This document shows positions 21,947 to 34,249 of a stretch of 64,000 nucleotides of DNA, one piece after another; the first letter of the stretch is position 1, and every line of letters starts with the position of its first letter. Source of the DNA: Taiwanofungus camphoratus (taxonomy: Eukaryota > Basidiomycota > Agaricomycetes > Polyporales > Taiwanofungaceae); assembly GCA_003999685.1 (NCBI GenBank), contig CP021220.1:62001-126000 (forward strand), in the 5' to 3' direction. The notes beneath the pieces were generated by a model, which ran no database searches, had not been told where the DNA came from, and worked only from the letters and a program-made list of their open reading frames with translations. Both the position numbers and the translations under genes were made by a program.

Positions 21947-23195
21947 AATGTGCTTGCCTCTTCAGTGAGTGATATGGTGTGTGGGCATGAAGTCTGGTAA
22001 GTACAAATGCAAACTCTCATATCATTCTGCTTATCTTTTGTTTAGCAAGTCATTCCAGGATCACCACTGTGAAACTGCAGAAGCAGTGCCTTGGGAACCC
22101 AGAGCAGTCTGTCTTGGTCATGCAGGATATGCTCATTGGCCATGCATTTGTTTCTAAGTGGAAGGTAGGTGCATCTTCAACTGTGACTACTGGAATATTG
22201 ATTTGAAGTGACCTTGAGCTTGACTACTTGGATTGCAATGTCCCTCATCCCTAAGTCACTATCAGCTGTGTATCATGCCTTGCCATCCTTGGAATCTGGT
22301 TCCCATTGAGATATGCTACTTCAGCAGCCCTGCAGCATCCTCATGACAAGAGAGCTGACTTCACATTTACTGGCCAGTATTTTGAACATGGTATGAAAAA
22401 GCTAAGAATGTACTTGCTACTATCACAAGTGACAATATCATAGATGGGTGGGCAACAAGTTCTTCTGGTGATCTGGTCACTCATTTCTTTCTATGGTTTG
22501 ATTGCTGTATTTCATACTGGCTATGCTACTGATTACACTGGAATTTACACATGGCAACAGTTGTCTACTGCTGCTGCGAGGTGAGGTGAGGGCACTGGTA
22601 TAATGCCAGTTATCTTATAGCCATTTACCAAACAATTAACCCCTGCCAGAGTGAAGAACATTTACTGGGAGAAACTGACAAAATCATGAAAAACTTATAC
22701 CCATCCTTAACTGATCCAAGTGCTATTTGTTTTTCTTGAAGTACTTTTGCAGTACCTCCTTGGGTTCTGTGTGGTCAACAAAGAGGTTGACATCCACCAA
22801 AGAAACCATGCTGTCAGAACTGTCATCACCAAAAACCTACACAGCTGAGCAGTCTTAAGACAGCTGTTGTGCGCTTCAAGATGGCTGCAACACAACATGC
22901 TTTGCAATGAAGTCTGTCTACAGTACTGAAGAGATGGATCAGTCCCACACCTGCCTCACATTATTGAAAAGTATCTTATGAGCAAGTTTGGAGAGCACAT
23001 TACAGGCAGCAGGGTGAGAGAAGGTCAATGATGGCAACTGAAGTGAACCATGAATGATGCTTGATGTTCTGCAGGAAGTTTGTAGCCACATATCATTTGC
23101 ACAGATTGATGTCTACTACAAGCTGTGTAACAACCTCTAGTAAAATGAACAGAACACAATTGCAAACAATCCATTTCTATACTCCATGACATTTG
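21947..23195. repeat. Decayed, CpG-depleted repeat; probable silenced transposable element, unclassified
   Basis: This 1249-nt block contains only two CpG dinucleotides (22577 and 22872), whereas both flanks are CpG-rich. TpG and CpA are abundant, as expected after long cytosine methylation and deamination. The plus strand holds short coding-like stretches, such as one beginning at about 22077 that reads QCLGNPEQSVLVMQDMLIGH, and another near 22395 reading NVLATITSDNIIDGWATSSS, but no continuous frame. I cannot name the family. It is broken many times and looks old. No terminal repeats or target-site duplications were found. Confidence 0.6.
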
Positions 23196-23521
23196 CGGAG
23201 TCTACGCGACTTAGTAGACAGGCGAAGATAACAATTTTGCACACAGATACCCAAGACGATGATCATTGTGATAATGGGACATGGAGCGAACATAACCGAC
23301 ATTGATGAAACTCAACAACACGCAACCAACGGATATTTAAGAGTACACGGCGGAATGGAATGAAAGAATGCTTTTAATGAATGAAGTGAAAGGATTACGT
23401 CTTTGCTTAAGCCGTCAGTCAGCAAACGACCGGGCGAGCTACCCCGAGTACTAAAAGAATGGTAAGGTTGACAGCATGATGTTCGTGTCGACAAGAGTTT
23501 GGACAAGACCTGAAACACTGA
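23196..23521. other. 3' flank of NAP1
   Basis: CpG content returns to normal at 23196. Probable NAP1 3' untranslated region; no other feature seen. Confidence 0.35.
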
Positions 23522-25018
23522 TTACTGCTGCTTGCACTCCTCGGGGTTGGTGTTGTTGTTGGCGGCCGCTGCGCCACGGCCTTTGGGAGGGGCACGCCTC
23601 CTGCTGGGAATATCCGCATCAGATTCAGAGTCCTAATTACAAACATAAATTAGCCAACTGGACAACATTACAGTAGAGTAGTCAAGAATGAACATACCTC
23701 GTCCTCAAAGCGGTCTTCATCTTCGTCATCGTCCTCAATATCCTCAAAGTCCTCGTCATCATCGTCATCATCCTCGAACTCCAATGCCTTGCCAGTAAAG
23801 TAATCGATGGCACGAGGAATGATCTACAATCATTCGTGAGTATACAATAGCCAACAAAGACACATTTATATGTGGACAGACCTTCTCTTTAATGTCTTCA
23901 CCAATCTGGTAGTCGAATTCTAGCTTGTCTTCTAGCTCTTCTAGCTCTTCTTCATCCATTTCATCGACGTTGTCCTCTGCTGGAGGCTCAGGCGGACTGA
24001 AGAAGTTGAAGAAGGATTCCGTTGGGCGAGCCTTGCGGACCAGACGTGTACGGTTTGTGTCTGCCAAAAAGCAGCCAAATCAGTACTTAATTTGATAGAA
24101 CTACAAGAGCGACTGACTCTTGTTCCGCTGCTTCTTGATCTCGAACTCTTTCGTGAGATCCTTGTCCTCCTTCCATTTGATCTCTGTACCGATCGCGCGA
24201 TCGTACACAAAGTCGCCTGAGTAACCCACTTCCTCCTGGTAGAGATACGTCTTTTCGAGCAGCTCATTCTCAAAGAATTCATTCGGGCTAAACACGAACG
24301 AGAGCCTGAAGCCCGGCTTGGGGTCTGATGCAGACAGGTATGAGAGACGGATGTCAAGGAGGTGCTTCAATGCAGCCGCATCGCGATCTGTGATGAGGTC
24401 CGACAGGGCGACGTGGTTCCTGAGAGCAGTGAGCCAGAACTCGGGGATCGCAGACGCAGGAGGAGACGTCGCGTCTTTTGAAAGTGAGGTGTAGTCTGGA
24501 TCGTCTTTCGCAGACTCCTTCTCGCCCGCCGCAATCTCCTCAGGCGTCGGCTGAGCGGCGCCTGTGATGATCGCATGCCGGCGCTCATAAAGAGGTTTTT
24601 GCAGTTCGAGGTACTACACGAAGATCTAGCGATTGTTGAGACATATGATACGATGGATGCCCACCTTCTTCTCTAGCTCTAGGCACTCGCGCTTGTACTG
24701 GTTCTGCAGCTCGATCTGCTTCACCTGCACGCCCTTCAGCGCCTCGACGCTCTTTTTCACTTCTACCGGTAAGCTCTCGATGTAGCCCGAGCTCTTTCCG
24801 ACTAGCCCAGCGAGTTTTCCTTGGACCAGACCTAACATCGCCTGCTGCATTCCACCAGAAGGCACGGTCTCCTCGTCCTCTTCTGGCTCGTTGTCTTCGG
24901 TGATATCAGGGACAGTGGGACGCGAAAGACCGGCCGCGATGGGAGCGTGCGTGAGGGGTGTGTTTTGAGGTGTGGGTGCAGTCGGATCGACCTGGCTGAT
25001 TGAAATATTGTCTGACAT
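23522..25018 (-). CDS. nap1: Nucleosome assembly protein 1
   Basis: Histone H2A-H2B chaperone, also involved in mitotic cyclin and septin signalling in fungi. Exons 25018-24665, 24613-24118, 24060-23882, 23823-23698 and 23632-23522 give 421 residues. The dimerisation helix (KGVQVKQIELQNQYKRECLE) is followed by the NAP core: PEFWLTALRNH, LLDIRLSYL, FRLSFVFSPNEFFEN, TNRTRLVRKARPTESFFNFF and IIPRAIDYFTGKALEF. The tail is acidic (DDDDDDEDFEDIEDDDEDED), typical for histone binding. The protein ends ECKQQ, a CaaX-like farnesylation signal conserved in NAP1 homologues. All introns are 52-65 bp GT-AG. It lies head-to-tail behind UBP14. Confidence 0.97.
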
Positions 25019-25332
25019 GGCTGGCGCGAGAATGGGAGAAATCAAAGAAAAGCAATGGGGCGAGGCGGGCAGTAGGAGGTCAAGGATAAAGACCGACCGA
25101 AAAAAGCCACATAGCGGAGTTTCAATCCTGACTAGAGCGTGGCTTTCCCTTTGCCCATCATCGCCTAGACGCGTACGGCGGTAAGGCTGAGCCTCAAGTG
25201 GTTGCAGTCCGGCCTAGCAGCCGCTCAGACTCGAGGCTGGGGTTCAGGGTGCATAATGAGCACAAAGATGTCGTTGCGAACGTAAAACATGATGGAGTAG
25301 TTGTCATATAGACGGATCTTACACTTAATAAA
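25019..25332. other. Spacer between UBP14 and NAP1
   Basis: 314 bp holding the UBP14 3' end and the NAP1 promoter; no clear TATA box or other element. Confidence 0.35.
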
Positions 25333-28300
25333 CTATACCCTCTCGAAGACGTACAGATATGCAAGCTTCTTGAGCTCGCGGACACTCTCTGCATCAGCTT
25401 TGACAACTTTCTCGTCATTGAACAGCACCCAACTCTCCTCGCCAATGGCCGCATCCTCCATGCGAATGTGCGCGACGTAATGGCCAGAGTGCACAGACGG
25501 CCCCTTGTGCGAGATGAACGCCTTGAGCTTATACTTGGCTGGTAGCCCCGAAGAACCTCCAGGACCCAATAACTCCGGGCCATCACCTGCAGTATTCGGT
25601 GGGGTATCTTCCCCGTTATCATCAGGGTGAGAAAACAGCCACTCCACGGCGCGCTCTGCATCCCCACCCTGTTGAGCCCCAGTCAGCGGGATTGCGACCA
25701 CTGGTAAAAAAAAGTGGTCCACACACCGTCTCGCATAGCGCCTTACGGGCTTGTGCGTGCGTGAAACCCATTTCCGCAAGCATGCTGACTTGTTCAGGCG
25801 ATGCCTCAGATACCGTACTCACTGATCCAGAGAGCTGGATCGGGGAATCAATGTCTATAGTCTGTTCGTCAGTTTCCTGACCAAAGATAACATAAAATCA
25901 TTGACCTGGATCCTCCATATGGGCAAAGAGCCATTCCATGGCGGCTTCAGCATCGTTGTTACCTGTCGCTAGTAGCGCCTTCTGACAACGAACAATTGGG
26001 AAGCCCATGGCTTCTAGCTGCGCCATAGCAGCTTCATTGAACTGGGGAAGACTCGGGACGGCTGCAAGATGCCTGTCATATCCTGAACATCATATCGTAC
26101 TTTGCACAATAACCCACCTCCTTTATCATCCGGGAATTCTTTTTCACCGGGCTGAAGACCTTGGCCCTGATAGTCGTCCAGTTGCAGCGCATCCAAAACA
26201 TTAAGCGGAATATCTGGACGTGGAAGATGAGTATTATATTTTTAGCAATAAAGCCGGTATAAATCATATGCCATACCTAGCTTCGAAGGTACCCAGTTGA
26301 CTAACTGGAACTTCTTAGCATGAATCACGAGCACCTGAGGGAAAGTCGAGAACCTCGATCGTCTGTGGAATGGAAGATTTTTTAGTGAGATAACAACCTT
26401 CACGAAACAAAAAAAAGGCACTAACTTCGTTGCGACGACACCCTTTTTACATGCAGGGCATGTATACTCCAAGGCTTCTACCCCTGTGAGAATGTCTAGA
26501 CACTCCTTGAGCTGGACCTCCTCGTACTGGATCTTGCCATCGGCATCCTTCCCCCTTTCCCTCGCCGGTACAGGCACACTCACAACATCCATACTATCTA
26601 CCCTATACCTCACTCTCTTGCACTCGTTACACTCTAGCCTCTGTTCCATCCCGAAGGTGAACACCGCCGTCGGCTCCCTTTCTTGTGAGCCTTTTTTCTT
26701 CGAGTGCCTCCTGAGCACCGTGAGCAGATGCGTGAGAAACTCCTCCGAGTCCTGCTGCCGCATCGTTGAGAACTCCTCATGACCTTTCCCAATGAGCCCC
26801 TTGAACCCAGCTGGGCGTACTCCCTCCTGGAACACTGGCGCAGGTGAGTCATGTGCAAGCGGATTGGTTGCTTTCGGGTCGGGCGGACCCGATGTAGGGG
26901 GTCTGGGGTGCGAATACCGCCCAGAGAGGAGGCCATCCGCAAGCTTGTGCATCTGGCAGTCGATACAATTTGCAGGAAGCGACTCGGTGCAACTCTGCCA
27001 ATGAGTGGACGCGGAAGGGTAGTACCACTCTCGGAAGGCGGGTAGGGAGAACACAGTCTGCATGACAGAGGCCATGTAACAGCTTGTGAATGTCAGCATG
27101 GAGATTTTGATTCAATTATCGCTAGCCCACCTATTACCAAGGTTAGATAGTCCCGTCAGACCCGGTCCGAACACAGGCATAAGGGCCTTGCCATCTTCAC
27201 CCGTGAGTGAGAAGTCAAACTTGAGGTTGTGCTCGAGTTGCTACAGCCGTGATTTATGTCGACGTCTTTCTCAATCACACTATTATGAAACGAGGATTGA
27301 CTTACAAGCTCAGTCATTGATTTTTCTGTCTTAGTCTGTGTCTGCACGTTGATACCAAATGTGGCGAGATGAGCGGCAAGCTCAGGGTCCAAGCGTGCAT
27401 CGTCGCACGTATAGCAGTAGATGTCTTGGGAGCGAGAATGAGCGATATGGGTGTGGAGGGGGTGAATGGAAGGCTCACCTGCGCTTCCTTCAGGAGTAAT
27501 AGTTCCGAGCTTGACGCTGACGGGATGATGACTCTCTTCGTAATGCTGCAAACCATGTCCATTGCCTCCCATCCCACCATACAGCTGACGGCCACAACCC
27601 AGAGAGCCGCAGGTGAGACATAGCCATAGATTTTCCTTGAGATCACACTTCGAGCAGTGGGCAAGACCTGCTCATAAACTACGTATGCGAAAATGAAAGC
27701 ACGATCGCGAGATGCATACCGGAAGCAGGGATAGGTCCCATAGCGAGTTGCTGGAGCGTCAGAGTATGCTCACAGGGGATGATCTCCTCTTCCCAAGCCT
27801 TAACTTCTGACTGGCGTGCGGAAGATAGAGACTGCATCACACCGTCGCTGAGTCCTTTAACGAGGGGATCGACCATCGCATCTGGGAGCTCAAGGCCGTT
27901 CTGAGGTTCACACTTCCAGCATTTCAACACCGTTTTGTGCTCATATTTGTCCTCTTCGCGATCTTCGACAATGGCAAGCTTCTTCATTTTGGCTGGAGGC
28001 CCTTCCTCATCAGCCTGAACGATGAAAGTGTCAACGGAATTGTCAGACAAAAAGCCGGAGCTGAAACGCGTACGCGATTGACGGAAGGTTTCAACTTGCG
28101 CTTGACGTTCAGAGTGAAAGAGTGGCCCGTCTTTTCAACGTGTGTTCGTGCGTGATGGCGCTCCTTATCAAGACATCCTCCGTTGAAGCACGTCAAGCAG
28201 ACATCGACCCCGAGGGGATGATCCTGCTCCCGTGGTAAGATCCCACCACCATCCATGAAACGAGATTCTACGCCACCTGATTATCAAAGCATTGGGTGCA

Positions 28301-28378
28301 TTCCTCTCTGTGCACAGACTGAGATAGCCTAGGGGCTTGTAGTCGAGAGATCTCAGCGAGGTGGTTACAAACCGTCAT
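25333..28378 (-). CDS. ubp14: Ubiquitin carboxyl-terminal hydrolase UBP14 / USP5 (isopeptidase T)
   Basis: Disassembles free polyubiquitin chains, recycling ubiquitin in cytosol and nucleus. Twelve exons: 28378-28277, 28223-28074, 28014-27720, 27667-27479, 27424-27306, 27240-27131, 27082-26426, 26362-26277, 26213-26118, 26061-25906, 25854-25727 and 25668-25333, for 807 residues. Domains in order: variant zinc finger (SQSVHREECTQCFDNQ, LTCFNGGC), the ZnF-UBP that binds the free ubiquitin C-terminus (HCSKCDLKENLWLCLTCGSLGCGR), the Cys box TGLSNLGNSCYMASV (nucleophile Cys about 323), and two UBA domains inserted in the catalytic domain (about 605-650 and 668-705). The His box is PSVHSGHYVAHIR (about 752-766). 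An intron interrupts the Ser codon right before the catalytic Cys. Start MTVCNHLAEI fits the family. Divergent from SSZ1. Confidence 0.97.
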
Positions 28379-28726
28379 TTCTGTCAGTTCAACTCAGTAT
28401 GTCTGTTTACTCCGCCGCACCGAGGTCGCACGCGCCAACGGCGATGTGATCGTACCTGTAGTATCGCTCAACCAACGACTGTCTTGGGGGAAGTGAGTCA
28501 GAGTTACTTCAATTGAATGAAATATCAGCTTTGATCATTAGCAGATGAAGCCAAAACCTCCAGCTCCGGACCACCTGAAGATCAGCAGTAACTCCAGTGA
28601 GACGCGTTAACTTAACGCTCAAAGAAAGTAGGACTATATATGTAAGTGCACGTGACCGCAAACAAGTGGCAAAAATTCTTTTGTGAGTGTCCACCTTCAT
28701 TCATCGCTGTAGTCGATTCCCTGACC
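28379..28726. promoter_or_regulatory. Shared divergent promoter of UBP14 and SSZ1
   Basis: 348 bp separate the two start codons. TATATA at 28635-28640 is positioned for SSZ1 (about 90 bp upstream). Co-regulation of a ubiquitin-recycling enzyme and a ribosome-bound chaperone is plausible but inferred only from layout. Confidence 0.5.
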
Positions 28727-30796
28727 ATGGCCGCGCAGCCTAACGGAACCGTTAATGCTCCTATCGAAGTGTCATCTGTGTCCGCTGTTGTAGGTATCAA
28801 TTTTGGAAACTCGTATGCCTCCATTGCAGTGCTCACTAAGGTACGATCGTTTCATGTTTGGGTACTAAGGGAGGTATTCATCCATTTCGGTTGATCTTAG
28901 GAAGGACTGGCAGACTGCATTGCTAACGAAGATGGAGAGCGTCAGATTGCCTGTGCTGTCTCGTTCCACGGAGAAGAGATGGTCGGTGTTGGATAGCATC
29001 CTGATAGATCGAGCACTGATTTTACATACAACAGTACGTTGGCAATCAAGCCAAACATCAGCTCGTAAAAAACTCCCAAAATACCATCACAGGTTTTCGC
29101 AACCTGCTTGGCAAGAAGTACTCCATTCTTACGCTGCCTTCTCAAGCATCTGATTTAATGTATCTACAGATTCTCGGAACTTCCTTCGGACAAGCCTTCA
29201 GTATCAGCGCCTGTCATACAACACCCTGAGCAAGCAGACATCCCCGCATACAAAGTACAGGTCCTCCAGGCAGCTCCGACGCCTCTCTCAACCACGGCAA
29301 CGAACACACCGGCTGATTCACACGCCGCTACCCCTCGCTCCGAGCCCACTCCCGCTGAACGTGTCCTCACAGTCTCTGAGGTCACTACCATTTTCCTCAA
29401 GTCCCTAGTTCAATCTGCAGAAGATTTTCTCGGAAAGAAAGTACAAGGCGCGGTCATCAGCGTCCCTGCATGGTTTGACGGCACACAAAGAGCTGCATTG
29501 GAACAGGCCGCAGCGGATGCGGGAATCAAAGTTCTACAACTTCTCGAGGAAGCGGGCGCTGCCGCCGTTGCTTCTACTTCAGGACCACTTGCCAAGGGCC
29601 TTAGCGCAGACCGCACACAGCTCGTTGTCGATCTTGGTTCATCTGCTCTAGAGCTCTCCTTACTCTCTATCCGTCAGGGACTTGCCTATTCTCTCGCGAC
29701 ATTGTCAGATCCCTCAGTAGGTGGTGATGCAATTGACGACAAGCTCATCAAGTTCTTCGCAAAGGAATTCACGAAGAAGTCAAAGACCCCCCTCACTGTT
29801 TCGCCAGCCACAGAGCCGCAGGACAAGCGTGCGGAGGCAAAACTCAGGCTGGCCGTCGAACACACGAAGCGTACGCTGTCCGCCTCGCCAGGCGCAGCAA
29901 CATGCTCGGTGGAGTCGCTGAAGGATGGTCTCGACTTTACCGGCACCATTACTCGCTTGCGATTCGATATGGAGGTACGGTCAGTCTATGACCAGGTCTA
30001 CTCGCGCGTGAAAGAGCTCGTGGCGGGCGCTGGCCTGGACCTGTACGATATTGACGAGGTCGTGTATGTCGGTGGCTCTGCGAGTCTGCCCGGTCTTGAC
30101 GAAACGCTCGCGGAGGGGTTGCAGGAGTCGGTGGTGACTCCGTTTACGGCGGGCACAGTCGTTGGCGGAGGCGTCGGTGACCCAACGGCGATCCTCTCCC
30201 GTGGCTGCGCGTTGCAGGCGAAGCTCGTCGCGAATTTGCCCGAGACTACCGAAGAGGAGCGGGAGGTCAACAGTGCATTCGCCAGCGGGAGCAAATGGAC
30301 GCAGGGGAAGGCGACGTCGAAGACGATTGGAATGTTGTTCCCCGAGGAAAGTGCAGAAGGGCCACTGGGAGGGCAGTGGATACCTGCGGTGCTCAAGGAG
30401 ACTGCTGTGCCCTGCAGGAGGACGATGAGGTTCGATGTCGACCTCGGCGAGGGGGAGGGGGAGAAGAAGATCGGGTTTGAAGTTTGGGAGGCTAAGGAGG
30501 GTGTAAAGGTTGAGAAGGTCAAGCCTCCCAGGGGTGAGGACGAGGAGGCAGACGCGGAGGATGCGGAGGAAGATGATGATTACGAGACAGAGGTGAAAGA
30601 GAAGACGGTGGAGAAGGAGACTTTCCTTACCTCCCTCGAGGTCCTCCCCAAGGAGGCGAAAAAGAACAAGGGTCGTTGGACCGCCAAGCTAGAGGTCCAG
30701 TTCCTTGTGGGTGAGACTGGTTCTTTGGAGATCAATGCGTGGGAGATCGGTGCGTCGGGAAGAGGCGAGAGGACGGTTGCCAGTGTATCTGCATGA
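28727..30796 (+). CDS. ssz1: Ribosome-associated Hsp70-like chaperone SSZ1
   Basis: Atypical Hsp70 that pairs with zuotin (J-protein) in the ribosome-associated complex, assisting nascent chains. Exons 28727-28840, 28901-28981, 29035-29117 and 29170-30796 give 634 residues. The ATPase domain shows VVGINFGNSYASIAVL (phosphate loop 1), VQGAVISVPAWFDGTQRAAL, LQLLEEAGAAAVA, LVVDLGSSALELSLLS and VVYVGGSASLPGLDETL (adenosine motif). The replacement of the canonical GIDLGTTNS by GINFGNS and of DLGGGT by DLGSSA is typical of Ssz1, which binds but does not hydrolyse ATP. The C-terminal part is short, with an acidic insert (DEEADAEDAEEDDDYE) where other Hsp70s have a substrate-binding domain and lid. 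Confidence 0.95.
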
Positions 30797-31178
30797 TCTA
30801 GTTGTGTAGCGGTAGCTTTCTTGTCGAGCAGCTTTAGATATACCTTGAAGTGCTGCAAGTGAATCGTCGGTCCGCGCTGCTAGGCAGCGTCATTCCAATA
30901 ATGTTCAGGCAACGCAGCTGTTCGTGGGCTTAAGTGCTGACTCCTCGTTTTTATGAGCCTCTAACGGTTTGCATTTATGGCTAGAACATAGTACACAAAG
31001 GACCAACAGGTCACATAGAAAGTACAACAACATATACATAGGCTTAAAAATATACGACGAGATGGAAATAACGGAAAGTATTTTGTCTTTGGCGAAACAG
31101 ATAATGGAAACAACGCATGACTAAAACCATGAAATATGAAAAAAGCGAGAAAAGAAAACAAAGATGAAAGTCGGCGTG
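30797..31178. other. Convergent intergenic region
   Basis: AT-rich stretch between the 3' ends of SSZ1 (+) and the Zn2Cys6 factor (-); no feature seen beyond probable 3' untranslated regions. Confidence 0.35.
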
Positions 31179-32761
31179 TTATGTCTCACGGTCCATCCCC
31201 GTGTCGAGCTGCGACTGACTCTGTTTCTCGTCTGACGCTGTAAGAGTCTCGTCGCTGGCGCCCTTTACTTCAGACACTGCCACCTGCTGAGCATGGCCGA
31301 ACATGTCCTTCATGACACCGTGCGACATGTGCCCGGTATCTATATGAGTATACTCCGGCGGGAATATGACCTCGGCGCCCTCGGTGCCCTCGAGGCTCCC
31401 CGAGAAGGAGGACGGCGTGAGCGGACGGGGGATCGACCCGTCCGAGGTCGAGTTCGAGCGCGAGTGGGTGTACGACGAGGCGGCATCGCTCGGGGAGTAC
31501 GCGTGGAGCAGGTACGACGGGAGGGACGCGCGGCGCGCGGCGTAGCTGGGCGTGATGTCGTCGATGATGGGCGGGTGCGCATGGAACGCGGGGTCGGGCG
31601 TGAACTGCTGCGAGAGGTGGATGCCCGGGTTGAAGTACGCCGCGTCGCCGAGGTTGATGGGAGGGGGGCGGGGCCGGCGCCGGAGGCTGCTGGCCTGCTG
31701 CTGCGATGGGGTGGCGCTCCCGGATTGCTGCATGGGATAGCGGAGAGGGGAGGGGACGTCTTGCAGGAAGCTGTGAGGGTGTAAGAGCTCGCGGTCGGCG
31801 CCAGGTGCTTGTTCGTCGGGAGAGGCGGATGCGGAGGTGCCCACTGCAGATGCACGTCGGCTGTCGGGGAAGCGGTACCCGGGGCTGGCTTCGCTAGCGC
31901 TGGAGCACGACGAGGCGACGGACAGCCTGCGGTGAGAGTCGGGGGACGGTTCCTCAGCATCAGTGGCAATCACACTCTTTCTCTTGTTTTTGTTGGGTCC
32001 TCGCATTCTCCGTTCGGGGGCATACTCGCACAAAAGGCCTCTTGCGCGGCATCTCTGACAAGAGGGATGCTCTCCGCTACACTGGTGGCGAAACGATAAT
32101 TAGTGGCTACACGAATGCAGATCGACTCGATGCGTACCTTGGCTTTCCGGATGCGACACTTCTCGCAAGCTTGGGCAGTCCGCAAACGGGGGCCGTCAGG
32201 AGCACGCTGGAATGCGCCAGTTGTAGGATTCAACGAGCCGGATACTGACCAGGACGGCTGTGCTGCCGAGCGCTGGGCATCTAGTAGGGTCTGATAGGGA
32301 TGTTCTACAGCGGCGGAAGGGTTCTGCGGGAGCAGCGGTACTTCGTGCAGTACGCCATGGTCCAAGGAAGAGTGGCCGAGTGGGATGTGGACAAAGCTGC
32401 CTGCCGCAGGCAACTGGATAGACGAGTATTGCGGTTGGGAAGGGGCGAGTGGCGGCAGATGCCACTGAGACGGTGCATATTGATCAGATAACGAGCCGTA
32501 GGACGACATATGGTCAGAGGGCAGATAGCCGGAAACATAAGCATTGGCCTGTTCGCTGTAATACGGGTGTGCTGCAGGGGGGAAGGGGATGTACGAGATT
32601 TGTCTGTTTGGGTGTGCGCTGTGTGAGTAGGAGTGGGAACCCGCTGGCGGATAGGAAGGATATGACGGGGTGGGTTTCGCCGCCAACGCCGCAGCCATAT
32701 CGTAGGACAGCTGGCCCCTTGCATGTGAAGGGTATTCGTCAAATGAGAGTTGTGTAGCCAT
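31179..32761 (-). CDS. Zn(II)2Cys6 transcription factor
   Basis: Two exons, 32761-32138 and 32081-31179, encode 508 residues. The binuclear cluster is formed across the intron: ACEKCRIRKAK then CSGEHPSCQRCRARGLLCEY, i.e. C-x2-C-x6-C-x5-12-C-x2-C-x6-C, followed by the basic linker ERRMRGPNKNKRK. The cluster starts near residue 200, unusual because most fungal C6 factors carry it at the N-terminus. Residues before it are rich in Tyr, Pro, Ser and His (a possible activation region); residues after it are Ser/Pro-rich, with no fungal-specific TF domain visible. Target genes are unknown. A start further upstream is unlikely, since MATQLSFDEY follows a stop-rich leader. Confidence 0.9.
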
Positions 32762-34249
32762 TGTGGGACGGGGGGAGAAGTAAGAGGGAATGTGTCAGAA
32801 ATTGGGCGAAGATATACGGCCGGCCTGGGACGAAATTCGCGGGAGGGCCAGATACCAAACAGAGAGTGCTTCCGCACGACTGGAGGAGGTCGGTCATGTA
32901 CTGTCTGCCCCTGTATGTCGATCACTTTTTTCGGTTCCACAGAGAGCGATCACGACATCGGAGACATTCCTAAAGTAGATGTAAGCACCGGAAAAATCAA
33001 TTTTTTTTAGTCCAGAACTCCATAATCATACTTTCTACTCTCCCAGACTTTCTTTGATTGCACACAGCGCAGTCCAGACCCAAGCGTACGTTCTGGGGTT
33101 GGGCAAACTAGAAATGCTCAGTCCGCGACAAAACGCCTGTGAGAGACTTTGGGCAAAGAGATCTGCACGCAAGACTCGCCTGAATAGCAAGATGGTAGAT
33201 ACCCATTGGCATGCCGACTGAACACAATAAAATTGGAAAATCTCCTACTAAAATGGCTATTGTGACAGAGGTTGGTGCGCACATTGCCACAACGGCTCGC
33301 CCAGCGGATGCAAGCCGGATGCACCCAATATGGCAAGACAGAATCTCGATTAGGCAGTTCAAACGTTCATGGGGACTGACAAAGTCTATCCGCCCATCCC
33401 ATGGACGACTTGGCCCATCGTTGGCCCGACTCGACCCCTCAATGACTTGGTCGTCGGCGGCGAGGAGAAGGAGCAAGAACGAATAAGGCGTATGTCATGA
33501 GCGGTGGTCAAGAAACATGTCAACAGAGCGGCCGTGCTAGAATGTACAGCCATCTACGCGCGCGACCGCGACTCGCAATGGCAGGTCTCGAACGCAGCCC
33601 AACTTGCGTTCTCTGCATCCAAGAGCCCATCGCAGAGCTGTGATCGACGCCAAGGTATAGGAGAGGAAGGAGGAGAGATGAGGGGGAGATACCGCCAATC
33701 GCATGGGCTCAGCGGCAGATCAATCATGTGCAACGCCCTCGGTCAACTACTTGGGTTGGATGTGCCTTGGATGATGTCTCAAGCGACGCACGCAACGATC
33801 ATAGTAGTAGCCGGCGGGAGGGGAGGGCTGACCCCGGGAGAGGTCTGGTCCCCCGATTGTGGACAGCCAGGTGGGGCCTGACCGCGGAAGCAGATGCAAC
33901 AGGGCGGATACAAGTCTCGGCGCAAACATCGGCATGGCTCACACGTCTGTTGGTGAGGGCAATAGTGATAGCAATGTGATAACTTAGAGGTACACATAGA
34001 GAGCCTGGCACTATGAGCTACGGATGCAAATCGACAACAGAATACTTATGACCATGCACAGCGCACCAGCGACAGGAACACCGACACCAGGACCGCGACT
34101 CGATCGCAGCCATAACATTATTTCATGCAAAATCGGATGACCCGTCGTGGCAAGTCGTGATCGACACGACAGATAGGAGAGGGAAGCGCAGCGTGACCAG
34201 CCCGCCACGCTGAACATAGAACGTGCGGCATGCGCGGACAGCAGCCAGC
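32762..34249. other. Intergenic, about 1.5 kb, no gene supported
   Basis: Upstream region of the Zn2Cys6 gene and 3' flank of the AA9 gene. Frames up to 125 codons (33504-33881) lack domains, splice logic or compositional bias of coding DNA. Confidence 0.4.

Noticed and set aside
22707-22907. 66-codon minus-strand frame inside the CpG-poor block
   Set aside because: No domain, within decayed repeat sequence.
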